DNA of 32,426 bases, from the NCBI GenBank assembly GCA_031549885.1, contig JAVBPD010000100.1:1-32426 (forward strand), given 5' to 3'. Position 1 is the first letter of the stretch; every line of letters begins with the position of its first letter. Below are positions 16,000-23,985 of this stretch, in pieces. Source of the DNA: WQUF01 sp031549885 (lineage in GTDB: Bacteria; Bacillota; Clostridia; Clostridiales; Clostridiaceae). A model generated the notes under the pieces. It was not told the DNA's origin. It searched no databases and saw only the letters and a program-made list of their open reading frames with translations. Both the position numbers and the translations under genes were made by a program.

Positions 16000-17241
16000 T
16001 TAAATATTATTATTTTTTTCCTCATTAAAATTTAAAAATCTAGAAGTTATCACTGCTCCTAGCATAATAAAAAACGGACAAAGAATTAATAAAAATTTAG
16101 CTACCCCTGAAGGATTTGGTCCTGGATCGTTTCCATTTTTATATCCATATATAGTGCTTGCTAAAAAAAAGGCTGCTGCTGTAACAAAGCCATTAAGGCG
16201 ATTAAGAAATCCCATAGCAGATGAATATATTCCTTCTTTTCTGATACCAGATTTTTTAGCATCTTCATCTATAATTCTAGCACCTATTAAATCCATTGTG
16301 GTCACTACACCTGCTAAACCAAAGCCTAGTATAACTGTAGTACAAATTGCTGTTATAAAACTACCTGCAAAGTAAAAGGGTAAAAATGAAGCACATAACA
16401 CAATAAGGGCAATTCTCCATACCTTTAAAAGCGTATATTTTTTTACCCAAAAAGCCCACAGTGCTACTGATGCAATAGCCACTAAAAGAACGCTTGCAAA
16501 AAGAATGGATTGTTTAGTGCTATCAATACCTAAAGCATACTTTGCATATAAAGGAATAGAAGCCATAACAAGCCCAAGCGCTGCGCTATAAAAAGCATTA
16601 GCTACACCTGCAATCCAAAACTTCTTATTTTTAAACAGCGTATTTAAACTTAAAATAAGCTTTGGCTTTTCCATTTGAACATAGTTAGGATTTTCATGAC
16701 ATCCAAGTATGCAAAATAATATAGTTCCACCACCTATAATGGCATATATAAGCGCTGTCATACTGTAACCTATAACGTTAACAACCATAGGAGTTGCAGC
16801 AATACCAATCATCATTGCAACGAATTGAAAAGCTTGCTTCATAGCGTTTGTCTTAGCTCTTTTTTCATCAGACTGAAACAAATCTGGAAATAAAGCGCCA
16901 TAATTGGCATTGATTAAAGAATCTAGAGTTCCAGTTATGGTATAAAGTAAAGCGCAAAATACAAAAAGCCCATTGTTCAAAACAAATAAATTAGGACTAT
17001 AAAACATAAAAAAGCAAATACAAAAAATTGGAGTTCCAATAACCAGCCAAGGCCTGCGGCGTCCCCATTTGGTGCGAGTTCTATCAGACAAGTAACCATA
17101 AATGATGTTATCTATAGCATCTAAAAACGTATATAAAAAAGTAATAAGCGCAAAGAGTTTAGCATCTAATCCCAATTTTTCTACATAAAAAACTAAAGCA
17201 AATGTTCGAAACATGTTAATAGGAATACTTGTACCAAACAT
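16000..17241 (-). CDS. MFS transporter, GPH (glycoside-pentoside-hexuronide:cation symporter) type
   Basis: A polytopic membrane protein of at least 413 residues with about 12 helices. The loop DRTRTKWGRRRPW (residues 53-65) after helix 2 is the hallmark of the GPH/MelB sugar:cation symporters. It probably imports or exports a sugar or glycoside. The ATG at 17241 has no ribosome site and would cut into the first helix. The frame is open upstream to the stop of the preceding gene, and a GGGGG site at 17291-17295 precedes ATT/ATT/ATA codons (17289-17281), so translation probably starts there on a rare non-AUG codon, adding about 14-16 residues (LYKETKPIRYAIG). It is the last gene of an operon with a PHP metallohydrolase and a ChbG-type deacetylase. 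Confidence 0.85.
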   Translation of the reverse strand: MFGTSIPINMFRTFALVFYVEKLGLDAKLFALITFLYTFLDAIDNIIYGYLSDRTRTKWGRRRPWLVIGTPIFCICFFMFYSPNLFVLNNGLFVFCALLYTITGTLDSLINANYGALFPDLFQSDEKRAKTNAMKQAFQFVAMMIGIAATPMVVNVIGYSMTALIYAIIGGGTILFCILGCHENPNYVQMEKPKLILSLNTLFKNKKFWIAGVANAFYSAALGLVMASIPLYAKYALGIDSTKQSILFASVLLVAIASVALWAFWVKKYTLLKVWRIALIVLCASFLPFYFAGSFITAICTTVILGFGLAGVVTTMDLIGARIIDEDAKKSGIRKEGIYSSAMGFLNRLNGFVTAAAFFLASTIYGYKNGNDPGPNPSGVAKFLLILCPFFIMLGAVITSRFLNFNEEKNNNI

Positions 17242-17295
17242 ACCAATGGCATATCTTATAGGTTTTGTTTCTTTATAAAGTATAATAATTCCCCC

Positions 17296-18591
17296 TTAAA
17301 TAAAATATAGCGGATTTGAAACCATGCATAAAAATATTGGAAGCCCTGGAAGTATAGTTCTGTAAATTTCCACACCTAAGTATTTAATATCTTTAACTGA
17401 TTTAGTCAATTTTAGCTCTCTATAATCATGAAGTATATTAATCTCTTCATCTTTTTTATCATTGGTTAATTTAATTACATCCCCTTTTTTAATATCAGTA
17501 AATACAATATTTACCTCTATATTATCTGCTAGATTTATGCTATCTCCATTTATATACTCACCATAAGATAAAAGAACACCTGGACCGTTAGGAATATAAC
17601 TTACATATCCATGGCCTTTTAAAATAGCATCATATAAATCAGAAGGTGATCTTGACCCAGCATATAGACATGTACAAGGTATACCAATTCCTCCTGCTAT
17701 TTCATAACGATGAAAATCGCTACCTCCTATAATTGGAATCCTCTTTCCTTGGTTTAATTTTCCTCTCCACCAAGCTAGAGCCCGCATATCTGATTCTTTT
17801 ATAACATTGTTCCATATTTCTATAACATCATATTCCACATTATCTATGCCAAATTTAAAATCACAAAATCTATCAAAAGGATGATTGATAATTACAATAG
17901 CTCCCTTTTCACGAGCTTTATGTAGCTTTTCTTTTACTTCTTCTAAAGTATTTGCATAAAAAGATCCATCATAAGGTTTTTTTAACCCAAGCATATTAAC
18001 ATGGCCTTTAAAATGAGTCCACTCAACACCAGGCATAACAGTTATTTCTTCCCTTGGCACTATATTATTAGCATAGTTGTTATGATCTGTTATGAATATA
18101 AAATCAAGCCCAATATTTATAGCATGATGAACAACCTCATCTATGGAAAGCTTTCCGTCTGATCCTAAAGTGTGTATATGAGTATCTCCTTTGTAAAACT
18201 TTAGCTCTTTATGAGTTAATGAAATTTCATAAGTTACAAGAACACCTTTTTCTTCTACTTTATACGCTCCTGCAATAATGTTCCATCTTCCTTTTTTTAT
18301 TTCTCTTAAACCATACCCAGTGCTTGAATAATATTCACTTATCCATATATGGTCTCTATCAGAGCCTGAACTCCCAACATGTTCTCCATTATAATCTGAT
18401 AGAGCTAAATCTATAACATTCTTTTTTTCCAAATATTCATTTCCATTTTCATCTATAAATGGAACCATTTTTTTATAAGAATAAGAAATATCTATTCTTG
18501 ATATATTGTTCGGTACCTCAAAGGGAACTTCAAAATAAAGCCCTTCTTTTTGTTTTTCAATAAAAACATCTATTTTATATTCTGTTTTCAT
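17296..18591 (-). CDS. PHP-domain metallohydrolase, CehA/McbA family
   Basis: A 431-residue cytoplasmic protein with an N-terminal beta-rich region (about 1-135) and a PHP domain (about 135-330). PHP metal motifs are all visible: GDTHIHT, GSDGKLS, FITDHNN, PGVEWT, INHPFD and GGSDFHR. Such domains hold three metals and cleave phosphate or carbamate esters. The CehA/McbA group has this domain order. A C-terminal beta-rich segment follows (about 350-431). AGAGGTGAT precedes the ATG. The deacetylase gene lies 29 bases upstream and the transporter follows directly, which points to a phosphorylated or ester-substituted sugar as substrate. That is inference. Confidence 0.85.
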   Translation of the reverse strand: MKTEYKIDVFIEKQKEGLYFEVPFEVPNNISRIDISYSYKKMVPFIDENGNEYLEKKNVIDLALSDYNGEHVGSSGSDRDHIWISEYYSSTGYGLREIKKGRWNIIAGAYKVEEKGVLVTYEISLTHKELKFYKGDTHIHTLGSDGKLSIDEVVHHAINIGLDFIFITDHNNYANNIVPREEITVMPGVEWTHFKGHVNMLGLKKPYDGSFYANTLEEVKEKLHKAREKGAIVIINHPFDRFCDFKFGIDNVEYDVIEIWNNVIKESDMRALAWWRGKLNQGKRIPIIGGSDFHRYEIAGGIGIPCTCLYAGSRSPSDLYDAILKGHGYVSYIPNGPGVLLSYGEYINGDSINLADNIEVNIVFTDIKKGDVIKLTNDKKDEEINILHDYRELKLTKSVKDIKYLGVEIYRTILPGLPIFLCMVSNPLYFI

Positions 18592-18620
18592 AAAATTATC
18601 ACCTCTCTAGCAAATCCATT

Positions 18621-19499
18621 CTAACAATTAATAAAAGGCACATCTTTCCAGCTTATAAGCTGTATATCTTCCTTTTTAATTAAATCCTTTAAATCATCAG
18701 ATAATAAAAATTCTAATTCCCATTGCCTTACAATCCACTTTGGATTATCTTTAGATGCTAAAGGCTCATCATAAGATGGATGTAAAAATATTTCTGAAAT
18801 CCCTTGTGGTAAATTTTTAATAATATTTATATAGGCATCTTTTAAAACACCATAGTTTTTAATTTCTGAAAAAGGCAATGTATTAGTTAATAGTGAATCA
18901 ATTAGTGGAACCTTTAAATACTTTGAATAATCTACAACCTGCTTATGTAAATTTACTAATTCAAAAGGTAATTCCTTTTGCCCTGTTATGGAAACTGCCC
19001 CTTCTAAATTTTTAGGAAATCTAAATGGCAAATTGTATTTTGCACAAAACTCTAAAGTTTCTTTCATATACGAAACACCTGTAAGGCCATAAACGCAACC
19101 CATGTGGCTATCTGCATGATCTGGAGTCAAGCCATTTTCCACCATCCTTTTATATTGAGACTCTATTTCAAATAAAACCTCGCTTAATTTGGCATGATTT
19201 GTAAGTTCACGCACTGTGCTATAAAAATACCCATTTTCATCTAAAAGGCTTGGTACTTCTTCTTTCTTTGAAACACTTCCCCACTTTTCTCTATATTCTG
19301 CATTTAAAGTAATATGAAGGCCAACATTCATATTCTTATTATTTTTAGCTATATCTATTGCATCTTTAAAAAAGGAGCAAGGTGTCATTAGCGTAGTAGA
19401 AGTAACAGTACCTTCATTAAAGATTTTTTCAATTGCTTTATTTGTGGAATTAAAAACTCCAAAATCATCTGCATTTATGATTAAATATTTATTACTCAT
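18621..19499 (-). CDS. ChbG/YdjC (HpnK) family carbohydrate deacetylase
   Basis: A 292-residue cytoplasmic deacetylase. The family motifs are NADDFG (9-14), VGLHITLN with a metal-binding His, DHADSHMG with the HxDxH-like metal site, and the HPSYD segment near the C-terminus. Known relatives (ChbG) remove one acetyl group from chitobiose or similar acetylated oligosaccharides before hydrolysis. The substrate here is unknown. AGAGG precedes the ATG. It is the first gene of an operon with the PHP hydrolase and the transporter; TATAAT about 50 bases upstream could be its -10, but no good -35 was found. Confidence 0.88.
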   Translation of the reverse strand: MSNKYLIINADDFGVFNSTNKAIEKIFNEGTVTSTTLMTPCSFFKDAIDIAKNNKNMNVGLHITLNAEYREKWGSVSKKEEVPSLLDENGYFYSTVRELTNHAKLSEVLFEIESQYKRMVENGLTPDHADSHMGCVYGLTGVSYMKETLEFCAKYNLPFRFPKNLEGAVSITGQKELPFELVNLHKQVVDYSKYLKVPLIDSLLTNTLPFSEIKNYGVLKDAYINIIKNLPQGISEIFLHPSYDEPLASKDNPKWIVRQWELEFLLSDDLKDLIKKEDIQLISWKDVPFINC

Positions 19500-19566
19500 T
19501 TTTTATACCTCTGATCTTTCTTTAAGATTAACTTTAATAATTATGATATTATAGGATTCTTCCGAT

Positions 19567-20094
19567 TTAGTTATTTATTTCCATAATGATGAATTTATAT
19601 TTATCTTCTGCGTATTCACTACACCTTTTAAAATTAAGTTTATTAAAAAGCTTTAAAGCTTTAAAATTATTCTCTAAAGTTTCAATATAAATTCTTTTAA
19701 TATCCATATTTTTAAATATATATGGGATTATAACATTTAAAGACTTATACCCAATTCCTAAATTCCAATACCTTTTATCACCAATAATAATTCCTAATTC
19801 ACATTGCCTTTTTACAAAATCCATATTAAAAACATTAATAAACCCTATGAGTTTATTTTTATCATTTGTTATTATAAAATATTTATATTTTGCACAAGTT
19901 AATGCTTCATTTTTAAACTTTTCACAAAAGTTCTTACATTCATTAACAAGTCCCTCACAAGTGCATGGAAAAGGTCTTGGGTCATATTCATATACTTCTT
20001 TATCAATCCACCATGAGAATAAAACTATTATATCTTCTTCACAAATATCTCTTATTAAAATTTTTGAATCTTTAAAATAAATTATATTATTCAC
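19567..20094 (-). CDS. GNAT family N-acetyltransferase, RimJ/RimL-like
   Basis: A 175-residue protein with a GTG start at 20094 preceded by AGGGAG. The GNAT core is visible: IIIGDKRYWNLGIGYKSL (acetyl-CoA loop, R/Q-x-x-G-x-G/A as YWNLGIG) and TLENNFKALKLFNKLNFK (motif B, typical of the RimJ/RimL group). There are several cysteines in a PFPCTCEG segment. The acceptor (protein N-terminus, sugar amine or antibiotic) is unknown. The ChbG-type operon begins 67 bases downstream on the same strand, so readthrough is possible. Confidence 0.87.
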   Translation of the reverse strand: MNNIIYFKDSKILIRDICEEDIIVLFSWWIDKEVYEYDPRPFPCTCEGLVNECKNFCEKFKNEALTCAKYKYFIITNDKNKLIGFINVFNMDFVKRQCELGIIIGDKRYWNLGIGYKSLNVIIPYIFKNMDIKRIYIETLENNFKALKLFNKLNFKRCSEYAEDKYKFIIMEINN

Positions 20095-20204
20095 ACAACT
20101 CCCTAATTCACCTCTTAATTTTTAATTAAAAACCAATAATCACTCAAATAATATTTTAAATAAAATAATATATAAAAGCTATAACAAATTAATTTATTAT
20201 AAAT

Positions 20205-20240
20205 AAAAAAGCTTTACAAATAAATATTGCAAAGCTTCTT
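20205..20240 (-). terminator. Intrinsic terminator of the ddl-fluC-nif3 operon
   Basis: A 10-bp stem (20209-20218 with 20228-20237, one mismatch-like G-T pair) followed on the minus strand by TTTTTT. It lies just past the stop of the NIF3-like gene. Confidence 0.8.
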
Positions 20241-20245
20241 TAAAT

Positions 20246-20995
20246 TTAATAATTTTCTTCTAAAACCTTCATAATTTCCATGTCAGTACTTTTTGCAAGC
20301 TTTTCACATAAATGCTCAACTCCAAGAACCTCTGTAAAGGTATGACTACCTGAAATGAAATTTATTTTACTAAGTTTAGAGTATAATCCTGAAGATAGAA
20401 CATATTCTCCAGTGATATAAGTATCACACCCATTATCTACAGCTTGCTTTATATCTTCTGGTGTATGGCAGCCTCCAGTAGTGACGCAAATTTTAGAAAT
20501 AAGCTTATCATTATTTTGACATACTTTCACAGCTTCATTTAAAATGGTCGAAAGTGTATTTTTAAATTCATCAATAGTTAATGGATTTTCCAATTCGCCA
20601 ATAAGTCCACAAAAATAATTTTCTTTGTGAGGTACAACTCTTTTTCTATTGTCTTTTTTCATCCCTAAAGCATCTGCTAATGTTGCTCCAGTACCAAAAT
20701 AAGCATCATCAAGGGGTAAATGACAAAATAAATGTATAAGATTGTATTCCTTTATTAATTTATAGCATTCATCCCTTAAACCATAAATTAATAAAGGAGT
20801 AATGTGATGAGTTACTAAAATATCTGCACCTAATTCATGGGCGTTTTTAATATTTTCTAAAGTCATATTTGTAGCATATGCTATTTTTTTTATGTCTTTA
20901 TTTTGCTCATTAAAAAAACCCCATTCACTTTTATCTATTAGTTTATTTTCATCAAACATAGATATGAATTTTGATTTTAAATCCTTAAAAATCAT
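20246..20995 (-). CDS. NIF3-like dinuclear metal-centre protein (DUF34)
   Basis: A 249-residue protein of the NIF3/YbgI/YqfO family, known as hexameric rings with two metals per subunit; some members are reported as GTP cyclohydrolase I-like, but the general role is unsettled. Visible metal motifs are VTHH (61-64), DDAYFGTG in the centre (usual form D-x-x-GxG), and GSHTFTE near the C-terminus. The length is that of the short form without the YqfO insert. Its ATG overlaps the fluC stop codon (ATGA), so translation is coupled. It is the last gene of the operon. Confidence 0.88.
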   Translation of the reverse strand: MIFKDLKSKFISMFDENKLIDKSEWGFFNEQNKDIKKIAYATNMTLENIKNAHELGADILVTHHITPLLIYGLRDECYKLIKEYNLIHLFCHLPLDDAYFGTGATLADALGMKKDNRKRVVPHKENYFCGLIGELENPLTIDEFKNTLSTILNEAVKVCQNNDKLISKICVTTGGCHTPEDIKQAVDNGCDTYITGEYVLSSGLYSKLSKINFISGSHTFTEVLGVEHLCEKLAKSTDMEIMKVLEENY

Positions 20996-21384
20996 TGTGA
21001 AACTCCTTGTTTATAAGCCACTTTTGCAATTGCCATGCCTAGTACAACACCTAAAATACTAAGCCCTAAGTTTAAAAATAAATTGCAAATTCCCAAAAAA
21101 TAGTTCTCATTATTAAAGAAATTTACTGTTTCAAGGCTAAACGTGGAAAATGTACTTAAACCACCTAAAAAGCCAGTTGTTAAAAATAGCTTCATTTTTG
21201 GAGATATTAAGCTTGATTGCATTTCACACACAATTATAAATCCTATTAAAAACCCTGCAAGGGCATTTGAAACAAGTGTGCCAAAAGGAAACATTATTCC
21301 AAAATATTTAAAAACTTTTGTGAAAGTAAAGCGCAAACAAGAACCAATAAACCCTCCAATGCCAACTACAATAAATTCAATCAT
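20992..21384 (-). CDS. crcB: Fluoride ion channel FluC (CrcB)
   Basis: A 130-residue membrane protein with four helices. Family signatures: GGFIGSCLRF (helix 1), GTLVSNALAGFLIGF with the conserved Asn (helix 2), and TGFLGGLSTFSTFSLE (helix 3, with the STFSTF segment that holds the central Na+ site and the phenylalanine box). FluC works as a dual-topology dimer that exports fluoride. Only one copy is seen, so a homodimer is expected. It overlaps ddl upstream and nif3 downstream by ATGA at both ends. No fluoride riboswitch was recognised in front of the operon. Confidence 0.95.
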   Translation of the reverse strand: MIEFIVVGIGGFIGSCLRFTFTKVFKYFGIMFPFGTLVSNALAGFLIGFIIVCEMQSSLISPKMKLFLTTGFLGGLSTFSTFSLETVNFFNNENYFLGICNLFLNLGLSILGVVLGMAIAKVAYKQGVSQ

Positions 21385-22412
21385 GCTTCATTTACAGTTA
21401 AACTAAATATTTTTTCACAAAGCTCATTAAATGAAATACCTAAAGCGTTTGCTTCTTGTGGCAAAAGGCTTGTAGGCGTCATTCCTGGCAAAGTATTTGC
21501 TTCAAGGCAAAATGCATTATTGTCTTCATCTAAAAGTATATCTATTCTTGAATATGATCCTAATCTTAATATTTTATGAACTTTTTTAGCAATGTTTTGA
21601 AGCATATTTGTGGTCTCTTCATCTATTTGAGCAGGGCATATTTCATTTGTAAATCCCTTTTGATACTTATTTTTATAATCATAAAAACCTTTATTTGGAA
21701 TTATTTCAATTACAGGAAGAGGCTCTCCATTTAAAATGCCAACGGAAAATTCTCTTCCCTTTATCATTTTTTCAATTAAAATGTTTTCCTCATACTTTTT
21801 AGCTAAATTAAAAGCTTCTAAAAGCTCTTCTTTATTGTTTACAATGGACACTCCTATGCTAGAGCCTGAACTACAAGGCTTTACCACAGCTGGCAGCCCA
21901 ATATCATTTAAATCTTCAATTTGATTTTTAGTATTTATATTAATCCAATTAGCAGTTGGAATATTATTTTGTACCATTAACCTTTTAGCTATATCTTTAT
22001 CCATAGCTAAAAGGCTTCCAATATATGAGGTTCCTGTATATTTAATTCCATAACAATCAAACAAAGCTTGAAGTTTTCCATTTTCACCTATGCCACCGTG
22101 AAGAGCAAGAAAAACTCCATCTGCTTTTAAACAACATTCAATAACATTTTTGCCAATTAATGAATTTCCATTATTTACTTCCCTTTTTAAGCTATCAAGA
22201 TCAGGTTCACTTGTCTTTACTTCATAATTAAATTTTTTATTACTCTTTAAATCAATAAACAAATCATCATTTATCTCATCTATTCCCTTATAAAGATCTA
22301 AAAGAAAAACTTTATGACCATTTTCCATGAGAGCATTGGCAATTAAACTTCCTGATGAAAGAGAAACATCTCTCTCTGGTGATAATCCACCTGCAAGAAC
22401 AACAACTTTCAT
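21381..22412 (-). CDS. ddl: D-alanine--D-alanine ligase
   Basis: A 343-residue cytoplasmic ATP-grasp enzyme that joins two D-alanines for peptidoglycan precursors. Visible: the N-terminal GGLSPERDVSL loop, GIGENGKLQALFDCYGIKYTG, the ATP-binding loop PCSSGSSIGVS, the EKMIKGREFSVGIL strand, RIDILLDEDN and EANTLPGMT with metal and substrate contacts. Family members vary in length; this one is close to the usual 300-360. The VanA-type lactate specificity is not indicated, but I did not resolve the omega-loop residues. It lies 20 bases after the isochorismatase-like gene. Confidence 0.93.
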   Translation of the reverse strand: MKVVVLAGGLSPERDVSLSSGSLIANALMENGHKVFLLDLYKGIDEINDDLFIDLKSNKKFNYEVKTSEPDLDSLKREVNNGNSLIGKNVIECCLKADGVFLALHGGIGENGKLQALFDCYGIKYTGTSYIGSLLAMDKDIAKRLMVQNNIPTANWININTKNQIEDLNDIGLPAVVKPCSSGSSIGVSIVNNKEELLEAFNLAKKYEENILIEKMIKGREFSVGILNGEPLPVIEIIPNKGFYDYKNKYQKGFTNEICPAQIDEETTNMLQNIAKKVHKILRLGSYSRIDILLDEDNNAFCLEANTLPGMTPTSLLPQEANALGISFNELCEKIFSLTVNEA

Positions 22413-22432
22413 ATTTCACCTCAAAAACTTAT

Positions 22433-22960
22433 TTATAACATATCTAAAACTTCTTCTGTGGTTTTAAGTTCTGCAAAACTTCCACCAATTACATCATTGT
22501 GATGCTCTATAATTTTATTAGCAGATAAAACCTTGCTATCAAAAGTCGTATGAGCATCTTTTACAAATATATTATCGTATCCTAAAGAAAAGGCCCTTCT
22601 AATAGTTGTGTCAACACAATATTCTGTTTGCATACCAACTATTATTAAATTTAAAACTCCTAAATCTTGCAGTATTTCATTTAAATTTGTTTCAAGAAAT
22701 GAATCGCTATTTTCCTTTTCAACTATTGCATCTTCCTTTTGTGGCTTTATCTTAGGACATATTTCCCAGCTAGCAGTTCCTTTTTTATATTCATCATCAG
22801 TTGTATGCTGAACATAAATAACAGGTATCTTTTTTTCATGAGCTTTATTTAAAAGTTTTTTAATATTTTCTAAAACTAAACTGCCATTATATGGTGATTT
22901 GTCTTCATAAGAAAACATAGCTACTTGCATATCTCTAATAATTAATGCGGTTTTTTCCAT
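22433..22960 (-). CDS. Isochorismatase-like cysteine hydrolase
   Basis: A 175-residue cytoplasmic hydrolase with the Asp-Lys-Cys triad of the family: Asp10 in IIRDMQ, Lys82 in VEKENSDSF and Cys115 in QTEYCVDTT. The cis-peptide segment before Cys115 reads IVGMQTEYC. Relatives cleave nicotinamide, N-carbamoyl compounds, isochorismate or similar amides; the specificity is open. AAGGAG precedes the ATG. It is the first gene of an operon with ddl, crcB and the NIF3-like gene. Confidence 0.9.
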   Translation of the reverse strand: MEKTALIIRDMQVAMFSYEDKSPYNGSLVLENIKKLLNKAHEKKIPVIYVQHTTDDEYKKGTASWEICPKIKPQKEDAIVEKENSDSFLETNLNEILQDLGVLNLIIVGMQTEYCVDTTIRRAFSLGYDNIFVKDAHTTFDSKVLSANKIIEHHNDVIGGSFAELKTTEEVLDML

Positions 22961-22976
22961 ATTTTAACTTCTCCTT

Positions 22977-23003
22977 AAAAAAGGCTACCAAAACGATAGC
23001 CTT
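22977..23003 (-). terminator. Terminator or attenuator in the leader of the isochorismatase-ddl operon
   Basis: A 7-bp stem AAGGCTA/TAGCCTT (22981-22987 with 22997-23003) followed by six T on the minus strand, ending right at the AAGGAG site of the next gene. It ends the nitroreductase transcript. Because the operon promoter lies upstream of it (23043-23071), it also sits inside that operon's own leader. Confidence 0.75.
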
Positions 23004-23042
23004 GCTTTAAAATTTACTATAATTCTATAACTTTCAAAATAA

Positions 23043-23071
23043 ATTATAGACTTTTGCTTTTAATTTTACAA
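23043..23071 (-). promoter_or_regulatory. Probable promoter of the isochorismatase-ddl-crcB-nif3 operon
   Basis: On the minus strand, TTGTAA (23066-23071) and a perfect TATAAT (23043-23048) are 17 bases apart. Transcription would begin near 23036, upstream of the hairpin at 22977-23003. Confidence 0.6.
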
Positions 23072-23090
23072 GTAAGTGAATATAAAAAAA

Positions 23091-23882
23091 TTATATTTTA
23101 AAAAACTTACCCATGTTTTTAAACTCAAAATACCCACCTGCTATAAGAGAAAAATTTGCCATTGCAATTCCTAAGTCCACCAGTTGAATATCATTATCTC
23201 CTTCTATAAAAGCATATACCTCACCTTTTTCATATTTTAATTTAACAGGCTGCTTATTTGCAGCTGATGGGGCCTTTTGCACAGCCTTTACTCCTTCTAT
23301 AAACCAATTTGGAGCTTCTTTATCTTTTATGTAAAATTCCTTTAAATCTTTTGATCTTTTATGAACAAGCCTTAAAAAAATTTTTTCTTTTAAAACTTTA
23401 TCCTGTGGTACATTCCCAATTGTAATTACACAAACAAGTTCATCATTACCTAAATCTTTAAAATACTTTTTATTAAATGTACCAGCTACCCAGCATGTCC
23501 CAAGATTAAGCTTTGTAGCTTCAATAACCAATAATTCACCATAAAATCCTAGCTTCTCTCTTAAATTATTTATGGATTTATTTCCAGAAAGCACAATTAA
23601 AGATCTTACCCCTTTAAACATGCCATAGCTGTTAAAACCTCTAAAAGCATCAGCACCATCATGAATAAACTTAATGTTTAATCCTTCTTTCATATTGTAC
23701 TTATCAATTAAAATTTTTAAGCTTTTAATTTTAATATCATCTATGGGAGTGTCAGTATAATAACGCCTTGAACATCTTATATTTATAGCTTCAATATCAG
23801 TTATATTAATCACCTCATAATTCCAATGTTTTATTACATTATATTTAAATGAGGATAAATTAATTAACTTTTGTCTTAACAT
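23091..23882 (-). CDS. Nitroreductase family protein
   Basis: An up to 263-residue FMN-dependent oxidoreductase of the nitroreductase fold, resembling the TM1586-type group. The N-terminal FMN-binding Arg-Arg pair is in RCSRRYY, the middle has LGFYGELLVIEATKLNLGTCWV (the usual helix and GxGTCW loop), and the C-terminal half has QKAPSAANKQPVKL, a second SxxNxQP-like segment. The start is doubtful: the ATG at 23882 has no ribosome site, whereas AGGTGAT lies at about residue 24 and family proteins usually begin just before INITDIEAI. The first ~23 residues may be untranslated. The substrate is unknown. It is divergent from the radical SAM gene. Confidence 0.82.
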   Translation of the reverse strand: MLRQKLINLSSFKYNVIKHWNYEVINITDIEAINIRCSRRYYTDTPIDDIKIKSLKILIDKYNMKEGLNIKFIHDGADAFRGFNSYGMFKGVRSLIVLSGNKSINNLREKLGFYGELLVIEATKLNLGTCWVAGTFNKKYFKDLGNDELVCVITIGNVPQDKVLKEKIFLRLVHKRSKDLKEFYIKDKEAPNWFIEGVKAVQKAPSAANKQPVKLKYEKGEVYAFIEGDNDIQLVDLGIAMANFSLIAGGYFEFKNMGKFFKI

Positions 23883-23985
23883 TTATTTATAGAGATGATA
23901 AAATGATATAATCATAATAGCTTTGGTGGTACTTTGGTTTATTTTTAAAAAATAGTATTAGATTATATAGATAGGCGGACATATT

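Noticed and set aside
21385..23040. A fluoride riboswitch in front of the crcB operon
   Set aside because: The conserved fluoride aptamer bases were not found upstream of the isochorismatase gene or between the genes.
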